From positions 1-39,778 of the forward strand of contig NZ_CALAOH010000249.1 of the NCBI RefSeq assembly GCF_937926365.1: 39,778 bases of DNA, in the 5' to 3' direction. This document shows, piece after piece, positions 16,936 to 24,967 of the stretch (positions are counted from its first letter, which is position 1; each line of letters starts with the position of its first letter). The translations under genes and the position numbers were made by a program. The notes under the pieces were generated by a model, which was not told the DNA's origin, did no database searches, and saw nothing but the letters and a program-made list of their open reading frames with translations. Source of the DNA: an uncultured Azohydromonas sp. (GTDB lineage: Bacteria; Pseudomonadota; Gammaproteobacteria; Burkholderiales; Burkholderiaceae_C).

Positions 16936-17048
16936 CTGCCCTGCCAACTCCAAGGCATGCACCGCGCTACAGGCTCCGTATGCGGTTGGGCTGCCTAGTT
17001 CGGCAAGCCGGGTTTTCAGCTTCAGGCATGCATGCAAGAGCCAGCTAG

Positions 17049-17110
17049 CTTAATAAATTTATAAAGCAAGCAAGCATTTCGGAGCCCAAAAACTCCTTTT
17101 AAATCAAAGA
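17049..17110. other. AT-rich segment, candidate DNA unwinding element
   Basis: This stretch (including TAATAAATTTATAAAG and CTTTTAAATCAAAG) is far richer in A and T than the rest of the GC-rich window. It sits directly before the main iteron cluster, the usual place for the unwinding element of an iteron origin. Confidence 0.6.
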
Positions 17111-17122
17111 CTTACGTGCGGC

Positions 17123-17487
17123 AAAGTGACGGTTTTTGTGCAATTTTGGGGTCAAAGTGACGGTTTTTGTGGTGGATAACTACCCAAAGTGACGGTTTTT
17201 GTGCAACCCAAAGTGACGGTTTTTGTGCAGCAAGGTGACGGTTTTGTGCAAAGTGACTGTTTTTGTGCATGTCTACTGCCAGCTGCTTCGTGCCGCTCCG
17301 CGGCCGGGCTGCTGAAGTCCAAGGTGACGGTTTTTGTGCAAGCCTGCTGCCGGCTCCTCTCAGCCGGCCTTTGACCAGACGGCTGGAATGGAACCCAAGG
17401 TGACGGTTTTTGTGCAGGGCTGCTGCTGGGTGCTCCCTGCCTCGCCGTGGCCGAATTGCTACTACTCGCGGTGACGGTTTCTGTGCA
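17123..17487 (+). repeat. Main iteron cluster, nine direct copies
   Basis: Copies of the iteron start at 17123, 17154, 17186, 17210, 17232, 17250, 17321, 17397 and 17468. The copy at 17232 is one T short, the one at 17250 has T for G in GACGG, and those at 17154 and 17468 differ at the edges. Spacing is irregular: 31, 32, 24, 22 and 18 bases in the dense part, then 71-76 in the promoter-proximal part. Confidence 0.9.
17171..17179 (-). promoter_or_regulatory. DnaA box
   Basis: TTATCCACC on the minus strand matches the DnaA consensus TTATNCACA at eight of nine bases. It lies between iterons two and three, consistent with host DnaA helping origin opening. Confidence 0.6.
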
Positions 17488-17499
17488 GGCAGGGGAAAA

Positions 17500-17542
17500 G
17501 TGACTGGGCTGCGTTGACCGACAGTCACCATCCGGATAACCT
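17500..17542 (+). promoter_or_regulatory. repB promoter with overlapping inverted repeat
   Basis: TTGACC (17514-17519), a 17-base spacer and TAACCT (17537-17542) form a plausible sigma-70 promoter 34 bases before the repB start. It is overlapped by the inverted repeat GTGACTG (17500-17506) / CAGTCAC (17522-17528), whose arms resemble the iteron core GTGACGG. Rep_3 initiators often repress their own gene by binding such an inverted half-iteron as a dimer. Confidence 0.55.
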
Positions 17543-17576
17543 GCGACGCTTTTAAACCTACAGCTGTACGAGGCCC

Positions 17577-19037
17577 ATGGCGAAGAGCAAACCTGCCCAG
17601 CCGGCTATCACACCTGCACAGGTCCGGGACTCAGTGAGCGAGCAGTACGCTCTGCAGCTTTTCGAGGACACCGTCGGGCGCAAGGGCCGATCCGCAACCA
17701 TTGCGGATGCTGAACGCGACTTGGCATTTCCAAAGAACAATATCTTTGTAGATATCGCTGGCGTTGGGGTCTTGACTCGGCGTGGTCTCAACGTGATGAA
17801 CTACCTTGCCAGTGATGCGCCGGTAGAGCAGTTGGAGTTCGACTGCGACGTTGACCTCTTCAAGTTCCTTATCAACTACGCGAGTCGCAATCAAAAGCAC
17901 CTCAAGGATGCGCTTCGCGAGGCCCAGAAAACCAGCATCGTCGTAGAGCGTGAAAGGCCCGAGGGTGTGGGCGGAAACCCGGAGTTCGTCTCAATTCCGC
18001 TGGTCGGCATGGTTGGTATAGCAAATGGTCGTGTCTTCTTCCGCTTCGACCCAACCATCCGAAAGCTGCACAAAGACCCTCGCGGGTACACGCTGCTGTC
18101 ATTGCGCACTACGTCAAACTTTCGCTCGGTCTTTGCCCATTCACTGTACGAGAAACTGAAGTCTGTCTCTTACAGGGGATCGCCGACCGAATGGCTCACC
18201 GTGGAGGCAGCGCGCGCCTGGGTCGGCGCGCAAGACTCGCAGTTCATGAGTGAGTACAAGCTGTTCCGGCAACGCGCGCTGTCCGTGGCAATCGAGCAGA
18301 TCAACGATTTATCAGACCTTTATGTTGAGTATGAAACAAAAAACGTTCCGGGCTCGAAAAAGGTTTCTCATATCAGATTCATCTTCCGCGCTCAGGAAGG
18401 TGAAATGGTGCATTCAATGCGCCTGACGGAGACACGCAAGGCAATATACGAAACCCTGCGCGGAGAGTTTGGCGTGGGTACGGTGGACTTGCAGGCCATC
18501 ACGTTGAATGCGGACAGATTCACACCGGAAAAAATACAAGCGGCGATTGAATTTGTGCGCCATCGCATCAACACGGCAAAAGGCAAGAAAATACAGTTCC
18601 CCGGACGTTTATTCATGAAGGCCCTGCAGGAGGGCTGGACGGTGCCGACCGCTGAAGTGAAAGATACGGGGCCGAATTCCAGTAGCCGCAAGCATCAGGC
18701 TGGCGGATCTGCCGCTACCGTGGATTCTAATGAGCAGGATGATCCCGTAGCACTCGCCCTGCGCAAGGAGTTCGAGCGCGACGGCGAAGAGGGATTCAAA
18801 GTCTACTCAGAAAGCGACCCGGAACGGCGCCGTGAATATATGGCCGGGTTCATGAGAACAGCGCATTTTCGGGTGCTGTGCAGTCAGCTTCAATTGGACA
18901 AGAAAGCCTTCTCTGAGCAATTGCTGCTGTCTCATGAACGCTTGCGGCATGCATTTGGCAAGTACGTCCTGAATGCTCGCAAGAAGGCGGCCAAAAAATC
19001 ACAGGGAACAGCCCAAGCCGAGATGAACCTGACCTGA
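17577..19037 (+). CDS. repB: Replication initiator protein, Rep_3 (RepB) family
   Basis: This 486-aa initiator would bind the upstream iterons and start plasmid replication. The tandem winged-helix Rep_3 core is seen at about residues 75-320, with the family segment LLSLRTTSNFRSVFAHSLYEKLKS in the first domain and LTETRKAIYETLR in the second. The C-terminal 150 residues form an extension (a charged linker, then a helical domain ending in a lysine-rich tail) that makes it much longer than RepE or pPS10 RepA (about 230-250 aa). Codon use is visibly less GC-biased than in the catabolic genes (many AAA, TTT, ATA), so the replicon backbone has a different history from its cargo. The ATG has a GAGG ribosome-binding site. 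Confidence 0.92.
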   Translation: MAKSKPAQPAITPAQVRDSVSEQYALQLFEDTVGRKGRSATIADAERDLAFPKNNIFVDIAGVGVLTRRGLNVMNYLASDAPVEQLEFDCDVDLFKFLINYASRNQKHLKDALREAQKTSIVVERERPEGVGGNPEFVSIPLVGMVGIANGRVFFRFDPTIRKLHKDPRGYTLLSLRTTSNFRSVFAHSLYEKLKSVSYRGSPTEWLTVEAARAWVGAQDSQFMSEYKLFRQRALSVAIEQINDLSDLYVEYETKNVPGSKKVSHIRFIFRAQEGEMVHSMRLTETRKAIYETLRGEFGVGTVDLQAITLNADRFTPEKIQAAIEFVRHRINTAKGKKIQFPGRLFMKALQEGWTVPTAEVKDTGPNSSSRKHQAGGSAATVDSNEQDDPVALALRKEFERDGEEGFKVYSESDPERRREYMAGFMRTAHFRVLCSQLQLDKKAFSEQLLLSHERLRHAFGKYVLNARKKAAKKSQGTAQAEMNLT

Positions 19038-19099
19038 CCTGGGCGCGGGTCAGCCGCACGCACGAAGTCAGCCGCAGCACTGCTCTTGCCCAAGCCGTT

Positions 19100-19142
19100 G
19101 GGCCCGGCAACAACCCGCAGCCGGGGATGTGCCGGGCCCTTT
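19100..19142. terminator. Bidirectional terminator between repB and the porin gene
   Basis: A perfect 10-base stem (GGGCCCGGCA at 19100-19109, TGCCGGGCCC at 19130-19139) with a 20-base loop is followed by TTT. It lies between the convergent repB and porin genes. Confidence 0.6.
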
Positions 19143-19152
19143 CGCCCATGCC

Positions 19153-20265
19153 TCAGAACAGATGCCGCAGGCCCAACGCGACGGTGCTGGCGGAGCTGCC
19201 CGCGGGCAGCGTGTTGCCGGGACCGAAGACGCCGAACAGTGCCGTGGTGGCGCGGCCGTTGAAGGCGCCGTTCTTGTCGTCGATGCGGGCGTAGCGCAGG
19301 TACACGTCGGTACGCTTGGACAGCGCGTAGTTGGCGCCCAGGTTGACGTGGGTACTGCGGCCCTCGGCCTTGGCCGCTCCGGTGGTGTACTCGCGACCGT
19401 CATCCTCGGTGCGGCCCACCTGGGCGACGAAGCTCCAGGACGTGCCCACCGGCACCTTCACGCCGATGCTCGCGCCCCGGACCTTGGGCGTGGCGCCGCT
19501 GGCCAGCTCGTTGCGGTAGTCCCAATAGTTGCCGCCCAGATTGAAGGCGCCGAACTTGTAGATGGCACCGACGTTGAAGGCGCGCTGGTCGGCATCGCCG
19601 GCCGCCAGCTCCTGGCCGCCCTGGACGTAGCCCACGTTGACGTCGAGCGGGCCGGCCTGGTAGCGCAGCATCCCGCCAACGTTTCGCTTCATCGTGCCGG
19701 CGGCCGGGATCCAGGGCGTGGCTGCGCTGGGGGCAACGGCCGCACGCTCCCCAGCAGCCACGGCCACCATGCCTGAGAAGCCGCTGAAGTTCGGCGTCCA
19801 ATAGCTGACCTGGTTGTCCTGGCGGCTTTGCTCGCCATTGGAGAGGTACATCGCAAAGATGGGCGAGAACACGGCGAAGGCGTCCACGTCGCTGAACAGC
19901 AGCGAGTAGTGCAGCGGCGAATACTGCCGGCCCAGCCGGACCTCGCCCAAGCTGGAGGAAGTGAGGCTCACGTAGGCCTGGCGGCCGAACAGCCGCCCGC
20001 CCTGCAGCGAGGTGCCGGTGTCGAGGGCGACACCGCTTTCCAGCACGGCCGTGGCCTTGAGGCCGCCGCCCAGGTCCTCGATGGCCCGCAGGCCCCAGCG
20101 CGAAGCCGTGAGGCCGCCGCTGCCCAGCCGTGTCATCGAGCCGCGGCCGGAAATGCGGTTGGACTCCGCATAGACGTCGGCCACGCCATAGAGCGTGACG
20201 TTGGACTGCGCGACGGCGCTGCCAACACAAGCCAGCAGCGCGGCGGCCATGGCGGGATATTTCAT
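19153..20265 (-). CDS. General porin, Burkholderiales type
   Basis: This 370-aa outer-membrane trimeric porin of the Bordetella/Comamonas Omp32 type has a signal peptide cleaved after AVAQ, a mature start SNVTLYGVADVYAE, repeated amphipathic strands and a C-terminal phenylalanine (ALGLRHLF), the outer-membrane insertion signal. The loop-3 type segment EVRLGRQYSPLHY is present. It would allow anionic substrates of the neighbouring island to cross the outer membrane. The start at 20265 has a GGGAG ribosome-binding site and is followed at once by the signal peptide. It is the last gene of the minus-strand arm, 174 bases after the TfdA gene. Confidence 0.92.
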   Translation of the reverse strand: MKYPAMAAALLACVGSAVAQSNVTLYGVADVYAESNRISGRGSMTRLGSGGLTASRWGLRAIEDLGGGLKATAVLESGVALDTGTSLQGGRLFGRQAYVSLTSSSLGEVRLGRQYSPLHYSLLFSDVDAFAVFSPIFAMYLSNGEQSRQDNQVSYWTPNFSGFSGMVAVAAGERAAVAPSAATPWIPAAGTMKRNVGGMLRYQAGPLDVNVGYVQGGQELAAGDADQRAFNVGAIYKFGAFNLGGNYWDYRNELASGATPKVRGASIGVKVPVGTSWSFVAQVGRTEDDGREYTTGAAKAEGRSTHVNLGANYALSKRTDVYLRYARIDDKNGAFNGRATTALFGVFGPGNTLPAGSSASTVALGLRHLF

Positions 20266-20439
20266 CGGGTTGTCTCCCGGTGGTGAGTTGATTGGTTTCG
20301 GTTCGATGACGAGCACTGACGCCAGGGACCGGGCAGTGCTGCGCCACAGCCACCGCATGCACGGCGGCTGGGGTCGGGTTGGGGCATTCAGGGCGTGCCG
20401 CCGCAGGTCAGCGCCGGCGCAACAAGCCGCGCGTCAGGC

Positions 20440-21318
20440 TCAGGCGGCGATGGCCTCGGGCGACAGGGCGACCTCCTCGGTGGTCGCGCGGCGCAGCTCC
20501 CGCCGCTCCGAGAAGTCATACCAGCGGCCGCGGTGCACGGTGGCGGTGTTGTCCCACATCACCAGGTCGCCCGGGGTCCACTCGTGCGTGTAGACGAACT
20601 CGCGCTGCGTGGCGTGCTCCAGCAGGTCCATGATCAGCATGCGGCCTTCGGCCGTGGTCATTCCGACGATCTCGCTGCAGTGGATGCCGACGAAGAGGAT
20701 CTTGCGGCCCGAGCGCGGGTCGGTTTGCACCAGCGGCCACACCGCCGGCGGGATCGCGTTGCGCTGCTCCTCGGTGTAGTTGGTGTCGCCCAGCAGGAAG
20801 CGCGAATGCAGCGCGTAATGCACCGCCTGCAGCTTGTCGAGCTTCTGCTTGAGCCAGTCCGGCAGCGCGTCATAGGCCATGCGCAGGTCGGCGAACTGGG
20901 TCTGGCCGCCGAAGCTGGGCGTGATGCCGCAGGACAGCATCGAATACTTGGCGCGCGGGCGCTGGAAGGAGCTGTCGCTGTGCCAGAGCTGGTTCGCGAT
21001 GTTGCCGACGATCTTCGCGTGCTCGCGGCTGGCCACCTCGCCCTCGGCCGTGACGTTGGAGATGTCGGCGAGCTCGGCGTACTTGAAGCGGTGCGGGCCG
21101 CCCTTGACCTTGCGCAGCCCGAGGTCCAGGGGGCCGAAGCGCTTGGCGAAGGCGATCTGCTGGTCCTGCGTCAGGGGCTGCCCATGGAACACGAGCACCG
21201 CGTGCGTGTCCATGGCGTGCTCGATCTCGCGCACCTGCTCGGGCGTGAGCGGTTGCGTCAGGTCGATGCCGCTGGCTTCGGCGGCGAAGGGCGACAGGGG
21301 GTTCAGTTGCAGGCTCAT
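20440..21318 (-). CDS. tfdA: TfdA-type Fe(II)/2-oxoglutarate dioxygenase
   Basis: This 292-aa TauD/TfdA-family dioxygenase couples substrate hydroxylation to 2-oxoglutarate decarboxylation. The iron triad is H113 and D115 (LWHSDSSF) with H262 (TVHRGR), and R273 would bind 2-oxoglutarate. As far as I recall, these are the residue numbers of TfdA from Cupriavidus necator, the 2,4-D dioxygenase, and long stretches (FKYAELADISNV, HYALHSRFLLGDT, ELLEHATQREFVY-like) also match it. It is therefore a close TfdA relative rather than a generic TauD. The real substrate is uncertain because no tfdB, tfdC or other chlorophenol genes are present. It starts 11 bases after the Bug gene and has a GGAG ribosome-binding site. 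Confidence 0.85.
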   Translation of the reverse strand: MSLQLNPLSPFAAEASGIDLTQPLTPEQVREIEHAMDTHAVLVFHGQPLTQDQQIAFAKRFGPLDLGLRKVKGGPHRFKYAELADISNVTAEGEVASREHAKIVGNIANQLWHSDSSFQRPRAKYSMLSCGITPSFGGQTQFADLRMAYDALPDWLKQKLDKLQAVHYALHSRFLLGDTNYTEEQRNAIPPAVWPLVQTDPRSGRKILFVGIHCSEIVGMTTAEGRMLIMDLLEHATQREFVYTHEWTPGDLVMWDNTATVHRGRWYDFSERRELRRATTEEVALSPEAIAA

Positions 21319-21329
21319 CGGAGTCTCCT

Positions 21330-22304
21330 TCACTCGGGTTTGATGTTGGCCGCCTTGACGACGCGGCTCCATTTGTCGATCTCGGTCCTGATCACGGCGT
21401 CGTAGGCCTCGGGCGTGGAGCCCACGGGCTCCATGCCAAGCTCCACCATGCGCCCCGACAACTCGGGCGAGCGCACCGCCTGGCCGATGTCGGCGCTGAT
21501 CTTGTTGAGCAGCGGCCGCGGCACGCCGGCCGGCGCGATGACGCCGATGAAGCTCATGGCGCTGAAGCCCGGCACCGTCTCGGCCACCAGCGGGATGTCG
21601 GGATTGGCCAGCGCCCGCTTGGAGCTCGACAGCGCCACCACCTTCAGCTTCCCGTCCTTGACGAAGGGCATGGACGAGAACAGCACGTCGAACAGCACCG
21701 GCACCCGGCCGCCGAGCACGTCCTGCTGCGCCGCGGCGCTGCCCTTGTAGGGCACGTGCACCATGTCGATGCCGGCCATGTGGTTGAGCATCTCGCCGGC
21801 CAGGTGCGTGCCGGTGCCCATGCCCGGCGTGGCATAGCTAAGCTTGCCCGGGTTCTTCTTCGCGTATGCGATCAGCTCGGCCACACTGCCCACGGGCAAC
21901 GAAGGGTGCGTGAACAACCCGAAGTGCGCCTGCGACACTTGGGCCACCCCCACGAGATCCTTCTTCGTGTCATAGGGCAGCTTGGGCTGCAGGGCCGGGT
22001 TGATCATGTGCGCCGTGATCGCCATGCCCAGCGTGTAGCCGTCGGGCGCGGACTTGGCCACGAAGTCGGTGCCCAGCATCGTGCCGGCGCCGGGCTTGTA
22101 GTCCACGATCACGGGCTGTCCCCACTGCGCCTGCAGCCGCTCGGCCAGCAGCCGGGCCACCATGTCGGTGGGGCCGCCGGGGGCAAAGGGCACGATCAGC
22201 TTGACCGGCTTGGCGGGCCAGGCCCCGGGCTGCGCAGCGGCCCACAGCGGAAGCAGGCATGCGGCGGCGAGCAGGCCGCGTCGTGCGGCTGCGAATCTGT
22301 TCAT
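21330..22304 (-). CDS. Bug-family periplasmic solute receptor 1
   Basis: This 324-aa tripartite-tricarboxylate-type binding protein has a signal peptide (ending near AAAQPG) and the Bug signature KLIVPFAPGGPTDMVAR. Two typical ligand regions are also seen, PGAGTMLGTDFVAKSAPDGYTL and VHVPYKGSAAAQQD. Bug receptors bind carboxylates or small polar acids, often without a dedicated membrane partner. It lies 28 bases after the second Bug gene and 11 bases before tfdA. The ligand is probably the substrate of the island. Confidence 0.92.
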   Translation of the reverse strand: MNRFAAARRGLLAAACLLPLWAAAQPGAWPAKPVKLIVPFAPGGPTDMVARLLAERLQAQWGQPVIVDYKPGAGTMLGTDFVAKSAPDGYTLGMAITAHMINPALQPKLPYDTKKDLVGVAQVSQAHFGLFTHPSLPVGSVAELIAYAKKNPGKLSYATPGMGTGTHLAGEMLNHMAGIDMVHVPYKGSAAAQQDVLGGRVPVLFDVLFSSMPFVKDGKLKVVALSSSKRALANPDIPLVAETVPGFSAMSFIGVIAPAGVPRPLLNKISADIGQAVRSPELSGRMVELGMEPVGSTPEAYDAVIRTEIDKWSRVVKAANIKPE

Positions 22305-22332
22305 AGCGGTGTCCGTTGGCGGGTGTCGGGGT

Positions 22333-23301
22333 TCAGTCGGCGGTGGCGCCCGAGGCCTTGACGACCTTGGCCCAGCGGTCGATCTCGGTCCGGATGTAGG
22401 CGTTGAATTCCTCGGGCTTGCTGCCCACCGGCGTCAACGCGATGTCGGCCATGCGGGCCTTCACCTCGGCCGATTGCAGCGCGCGCGCGAAATCGGCGCT
22501 GAGCTGGTTCACGACCTCCGGCGGCGTGGCGCTGGCCACCACCGCGCCGAACACGCTCTGCACCACGAAGCCGGGCAGGGTTTCGGCGGCGGCCGGGATG
22601 TCGGGCGCGATGCCCTCGCGCTTGGGGCTCAGCACGGCGATGGGCTTCATCTTGCCGGCCTTGATGTGGGGCAGCGACGAGAACAGCGGATCGAACAGCA
22701 GGTCCACGCGGCCGGCGAACACGTCCGGGTAGGCGCCGCCGGAGCCCTTGTACGGCGCATGCAACATGTCCAGGCCGGCGCTGGTCTTGAGCAGCTCACC
22801 CGCCAGGTGCATCGAGCTGCCGCTGCCCGGTGAGGCGTAGGTGAGCTTGCCCGGATCCTTCTTCGCCAGCGCGATCAGTTCCTTGAGATTGCCCGCCGGG
22901 AGACTGGGCGAGGCCGCCAGCACCACCGGCGAGGTGGCCAGCATCGACACGCCGGTCAGGTCCTTGAGCGTGTCGTAGGGCAGGTTCTTGCGCAGGCTGG
23001 GGTTGATGACATGCGACGTCACCACCAGCCCGATGGTGTGGCCGTCCGGCGCCGCCTTGGCGGCGAAGTCGGTGCCCAGCACCGTGCCCGCGCCGGCCTT
23101 GTAGACGACCAGCACCGGCTGCTTCCAGAGGGCGTTGAGCTGCTTCTCCAGCAGCCGCGCCAGGATGTCCACCGCCCCGCCGGGCGCATTGGGGACCACC
23201 AGCGTCACGGGCTTGCTGGGGAAACCGCCTTGCGCCCAGGCCAGCGCCGGACCCAGTGCGCAGCCCATGGCGGCAGCGCACAGCAACGATCTGCGAATCA
23301 T
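22333..23301 (-). CDS. Bug-family periplasmic solute receptor 2
   Basis: This 322-aa receptor has a signal peptide (cleavage near ALAWAQG), the Bug signature VTLVVPNAPGGAVDILAR, and ligand regions PGAGTVLGTDF-like (AGAGTVLGTDFAAKAAPDGHT) and LHAPYKGSGGAYPD. It is the first gene of the minus-strand arm (Bug2, Bug1, tfdA, porin) and has a CGGAG ribosome-binding site. It shares with receptor 1 a conserved order and is likely a paralogue, but the two differ enough to bind different acids. Confidence 0.92.
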   Translation of the reverse strand: MIRRSLLCAAAMGCALGPALAWAQGGFPSKPVTLVVPNAPGGAVDILARLLEKQLNALWKQPVLVVYKAGAGTVLGTDFAAKAAPDGHTIGLVVTSHVINPSLRKNLPYDTLKDLTGVSMLATSPVVLAASPSLPAGNLKELIALAKKDPGKLTYASPGSGSSMHLAGELLKTSAGLDMLHAPYKGSGGAYPDVFAGRVDLLFDPLFSSLPHIKAGKMKPIAVLSPKREGIAPDIPAAAETLPGFVVQSVFGAVVASATPPEVVNQLSADFARALQSAEVKARMADIALTPVGSKPEEFNAYIRTEIDRWAKVVKASGATAD

Positions 23302-23411
23302 CTCGTCTCCGATAGTGTTTGCAAAACTTTGGACGCTACGACCGTTTTATTCAAGACATCTGTGATCAACCCTGTATCAGTTAGGGTCGATATGGCGGAG
23401 AACTTTGATTT

Positions 23412-23432
23412 TTTTGGTCCGAATGTCCAAAA
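23412..23432. promoter_or_regulatory. Inverted repeat in the divergent promoter region, candidate IclR operator
   Basis: TTTTGG (23412-23417) and CCAAAA (23427-23432) flank nine bases. A related TTTGGAC half-site lies near 23327. The site is in the 160-base region between the two divergent arms of the island, the place where the IclR regulator encoded at 24968 would be expected to act. Confidence 0.4.
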
Positions 23433-23461
23433 TTTCAGTAACGCACAGGAGCACTGACCCC

Positions 23462-24889
23462 ATGAAGACCATCACCCGCACGGACGAGCGGATCCTGCAG
23501 TCGGACATCTTTGAACGCGAGACGCGCCGCCAGCGGCCCGATCTGGGCACCTGGCGCGAGGCCGCCCGCGACGTCAAGGTGTACCGGCGCTGCGACGTGC
23601 TGGTGGTCGGTGGCGGCCCGTCGGGCACGGCGGCCGCGGCCGCGGCCGCCAAGGAAGGCGCCGACGTGGTGCTGTTGGAGCGCTACAACCACCTGGGCGG
23701 CCTCTCCACCGGCGGCCTCGTGATCTGGATCGACCGCATGACCGACTGGTCCGGCGACCTGGTCATCCGCGGCTTCGCCGAGGAACTGTTCGACCGGCTG
23801 CCCGCCGATGCGGTGGCCGGACCGTCGCGTGCCGAATGGGGCTCGCGCGACCCGGCCAAGGCCGCGTACTGGAGCAACCGCACCGCGGCCTACCACGGTG
23901 TCGTGACCTGGTCGCCCACCATCGACCCCGAGCGGCTGAAGCTGCTGAGCCAGGACATCGTGCTGGAGCGCAAGGTCCAGCTGGTCTACCACTCCTGGGC
24001 GGCGGAGCCGATCGTCGAGGACGGCGCGGTCAAGGGCGTGGCCTTCGAGAGCAAGGAGGGCCGCATGGCGATCCTGGCGAAGGTGGTGGTCGATGCCACG
24101 GGCGACGGCGACATGTTTGCCCGCGCCGGCGCCGCCTACGAGAACGACATCGAGGAAGCCGACGTTCACCACTGCATGAACACCTCGTGGCTGTTCGGCG
24201 GCGTGGACATGAAGCGCTGGATCGACTTCAAGACCGGCGAGCCCGAGCGGCACGCGGCGTTCATGCAGGGCGGGCGTGACGCGCTGGGCCTGTTCGAGCG
24301 TCCCTTCGTTTCATGGCGCAACGACATCGCGCTGTTCATGGGGCCGCGCCAGTCGGGGTACTCGGCACTGGACGTGGACGACCTGACCGAGGTCGAGGTG
24401 AGGTCGCACCGGGCGATGGCGGCGCACCTGGAGTACTTCCGCGCGCACGCGCCGGGCTTCGAGAACGCGTACTTGCTGCAGAGTGCGCCGCAGATCGGCG
24501 TGCGCCATGCACGACGGCTGCGCGGCGTCGGGGCCGTGCGGCGCACGCAGTGGCCCGATGGCATCGCGCTGCCTGACGAGGTGGGCGTGACGCCAGCGGT
24601 GTCGCCCAAGTTCCCCAACATCTCCATTCCTTATGGCGCGCTGGTGCCGGAGCGGGCCGATGGCCTGCTGGCTTGTGGCCGCCACATCTCGTGCGACAAG
24701 AACTCGCATGGCTTCATGCGCGAGATTCCCCAGTGCTGGATCACCGGCCAGGCCGCCGGCGCGGCCGCCGCGCTGGCCGTGGCCCAGGGCGTGCAGCCGC
24801 GCGCCGTGGACATCGCCTCGCTGCAGCGGGCGTTGATCAAGCAGGGCGTCTTCCTGCGCACCGCGGACGCCACTGCCGCGGTGGCCTAA
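23462..24889 (+). CDS. FAD-dependent oxidoreductase
   Basis: This 475-aa flavoprotein of the FAD_oxidored type has a dinucleotide-binding motif at residues 48-55 (VVGGGPSG) followed by the acidic ribose-binding end VVLLER. The substrate-side GGLSTGG stretch follows, then a second FAD motif near the C-terminus (GLLACGRHISCDKNSHGFMREIPQC, then GQAAGAAAAL). Related proteins oxidise or reduce organic acids, but the substrate cannot be read from sequence. I chose the ATG at 23462 because it follows an AGGAG ribosome-binding site. A longer in-frame start at 23405 adds an unlikely tail. It is the first gene of the plus arm. Confidence 0.85.
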   Translation: MKTITRTDERILQSDIFERETRRQRPDLGTWREAARDVKVYRRCDVLVVGGGPSGTAAAAAAAKEGADVVLLERYNHLGGLSTGGLVIWIDRMTDWSGDLVIRGFAEELFDRLPADAVAGPSRAEWGSRDPAKAAYWSNRTAAYHGVVTWSPTIDPERLKLLSQDIVLERKVQLVYHSWAAEPIVEDGAVKGVAFESKEGRMAILAKVVVDATGDGDMFARAGAAYENDIEEADVHHCMNTSWLFGGVDMKRWIDFKTGEPERHAAFMQGGRDALGLFERPFVSWRNDIALFMGPRQSGYSALDVDDLTEVEVRSHRAMAAHLEYFRAHAPGFENAYLLQSAPQIGVRHARRLRGVGAVRRTQWPDGIALPDEVGVTPAVSPKFPNISIPYGALVPERADGLLACGRHISCDKNSHGFMREIPQCWITGQAAGAAAALAVAQGVQPRAVDIASLQRALIKQGVFLRTADATAAVA

Positions 24890-24967
24890 AGGCGCCGAAG
24901 CGCTGCCGCCATGCGCAGTCCTACAGTGCCAGGTGAGGCCGCAAGGGTGCGGCCGCGGACATTCACC

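Larger units (their letters stand above)
16701..17576. other. Iteron-type replication origin (oriV)
   Basis: The region upstream of repB combines all parts of an iteron origin. There are at least twelve copies of a 20-base iteron in two clusters, an AT-rich segment at 17049-17110, a near-consensus DnaA box at 17171-17179 and a repB promoter with an inverted repeat. The first cluster (16701-16935) contains copies in both orientations. The second (17123-17487) is all in one orientation. Rep_3 initiators bind such repeats to open the AT-rich segment and to limit copy number. Confidence 0.85.

Noticed and set aside
17123..17487. CRISPR array
   Set aside because: The repeats are 20 bases with irregular gaps (0-56 bases), several are adjacent or overlap, and no cas genes are present. 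They are iterons.
20440..21318. Evidence of a full 2,4-D degradation pathway
   Set aside because: Only the TfdA-type gene is present. No chlorophenol hydroxylase, chlorocatechol dioxygenase or cycloisomerase is seen.
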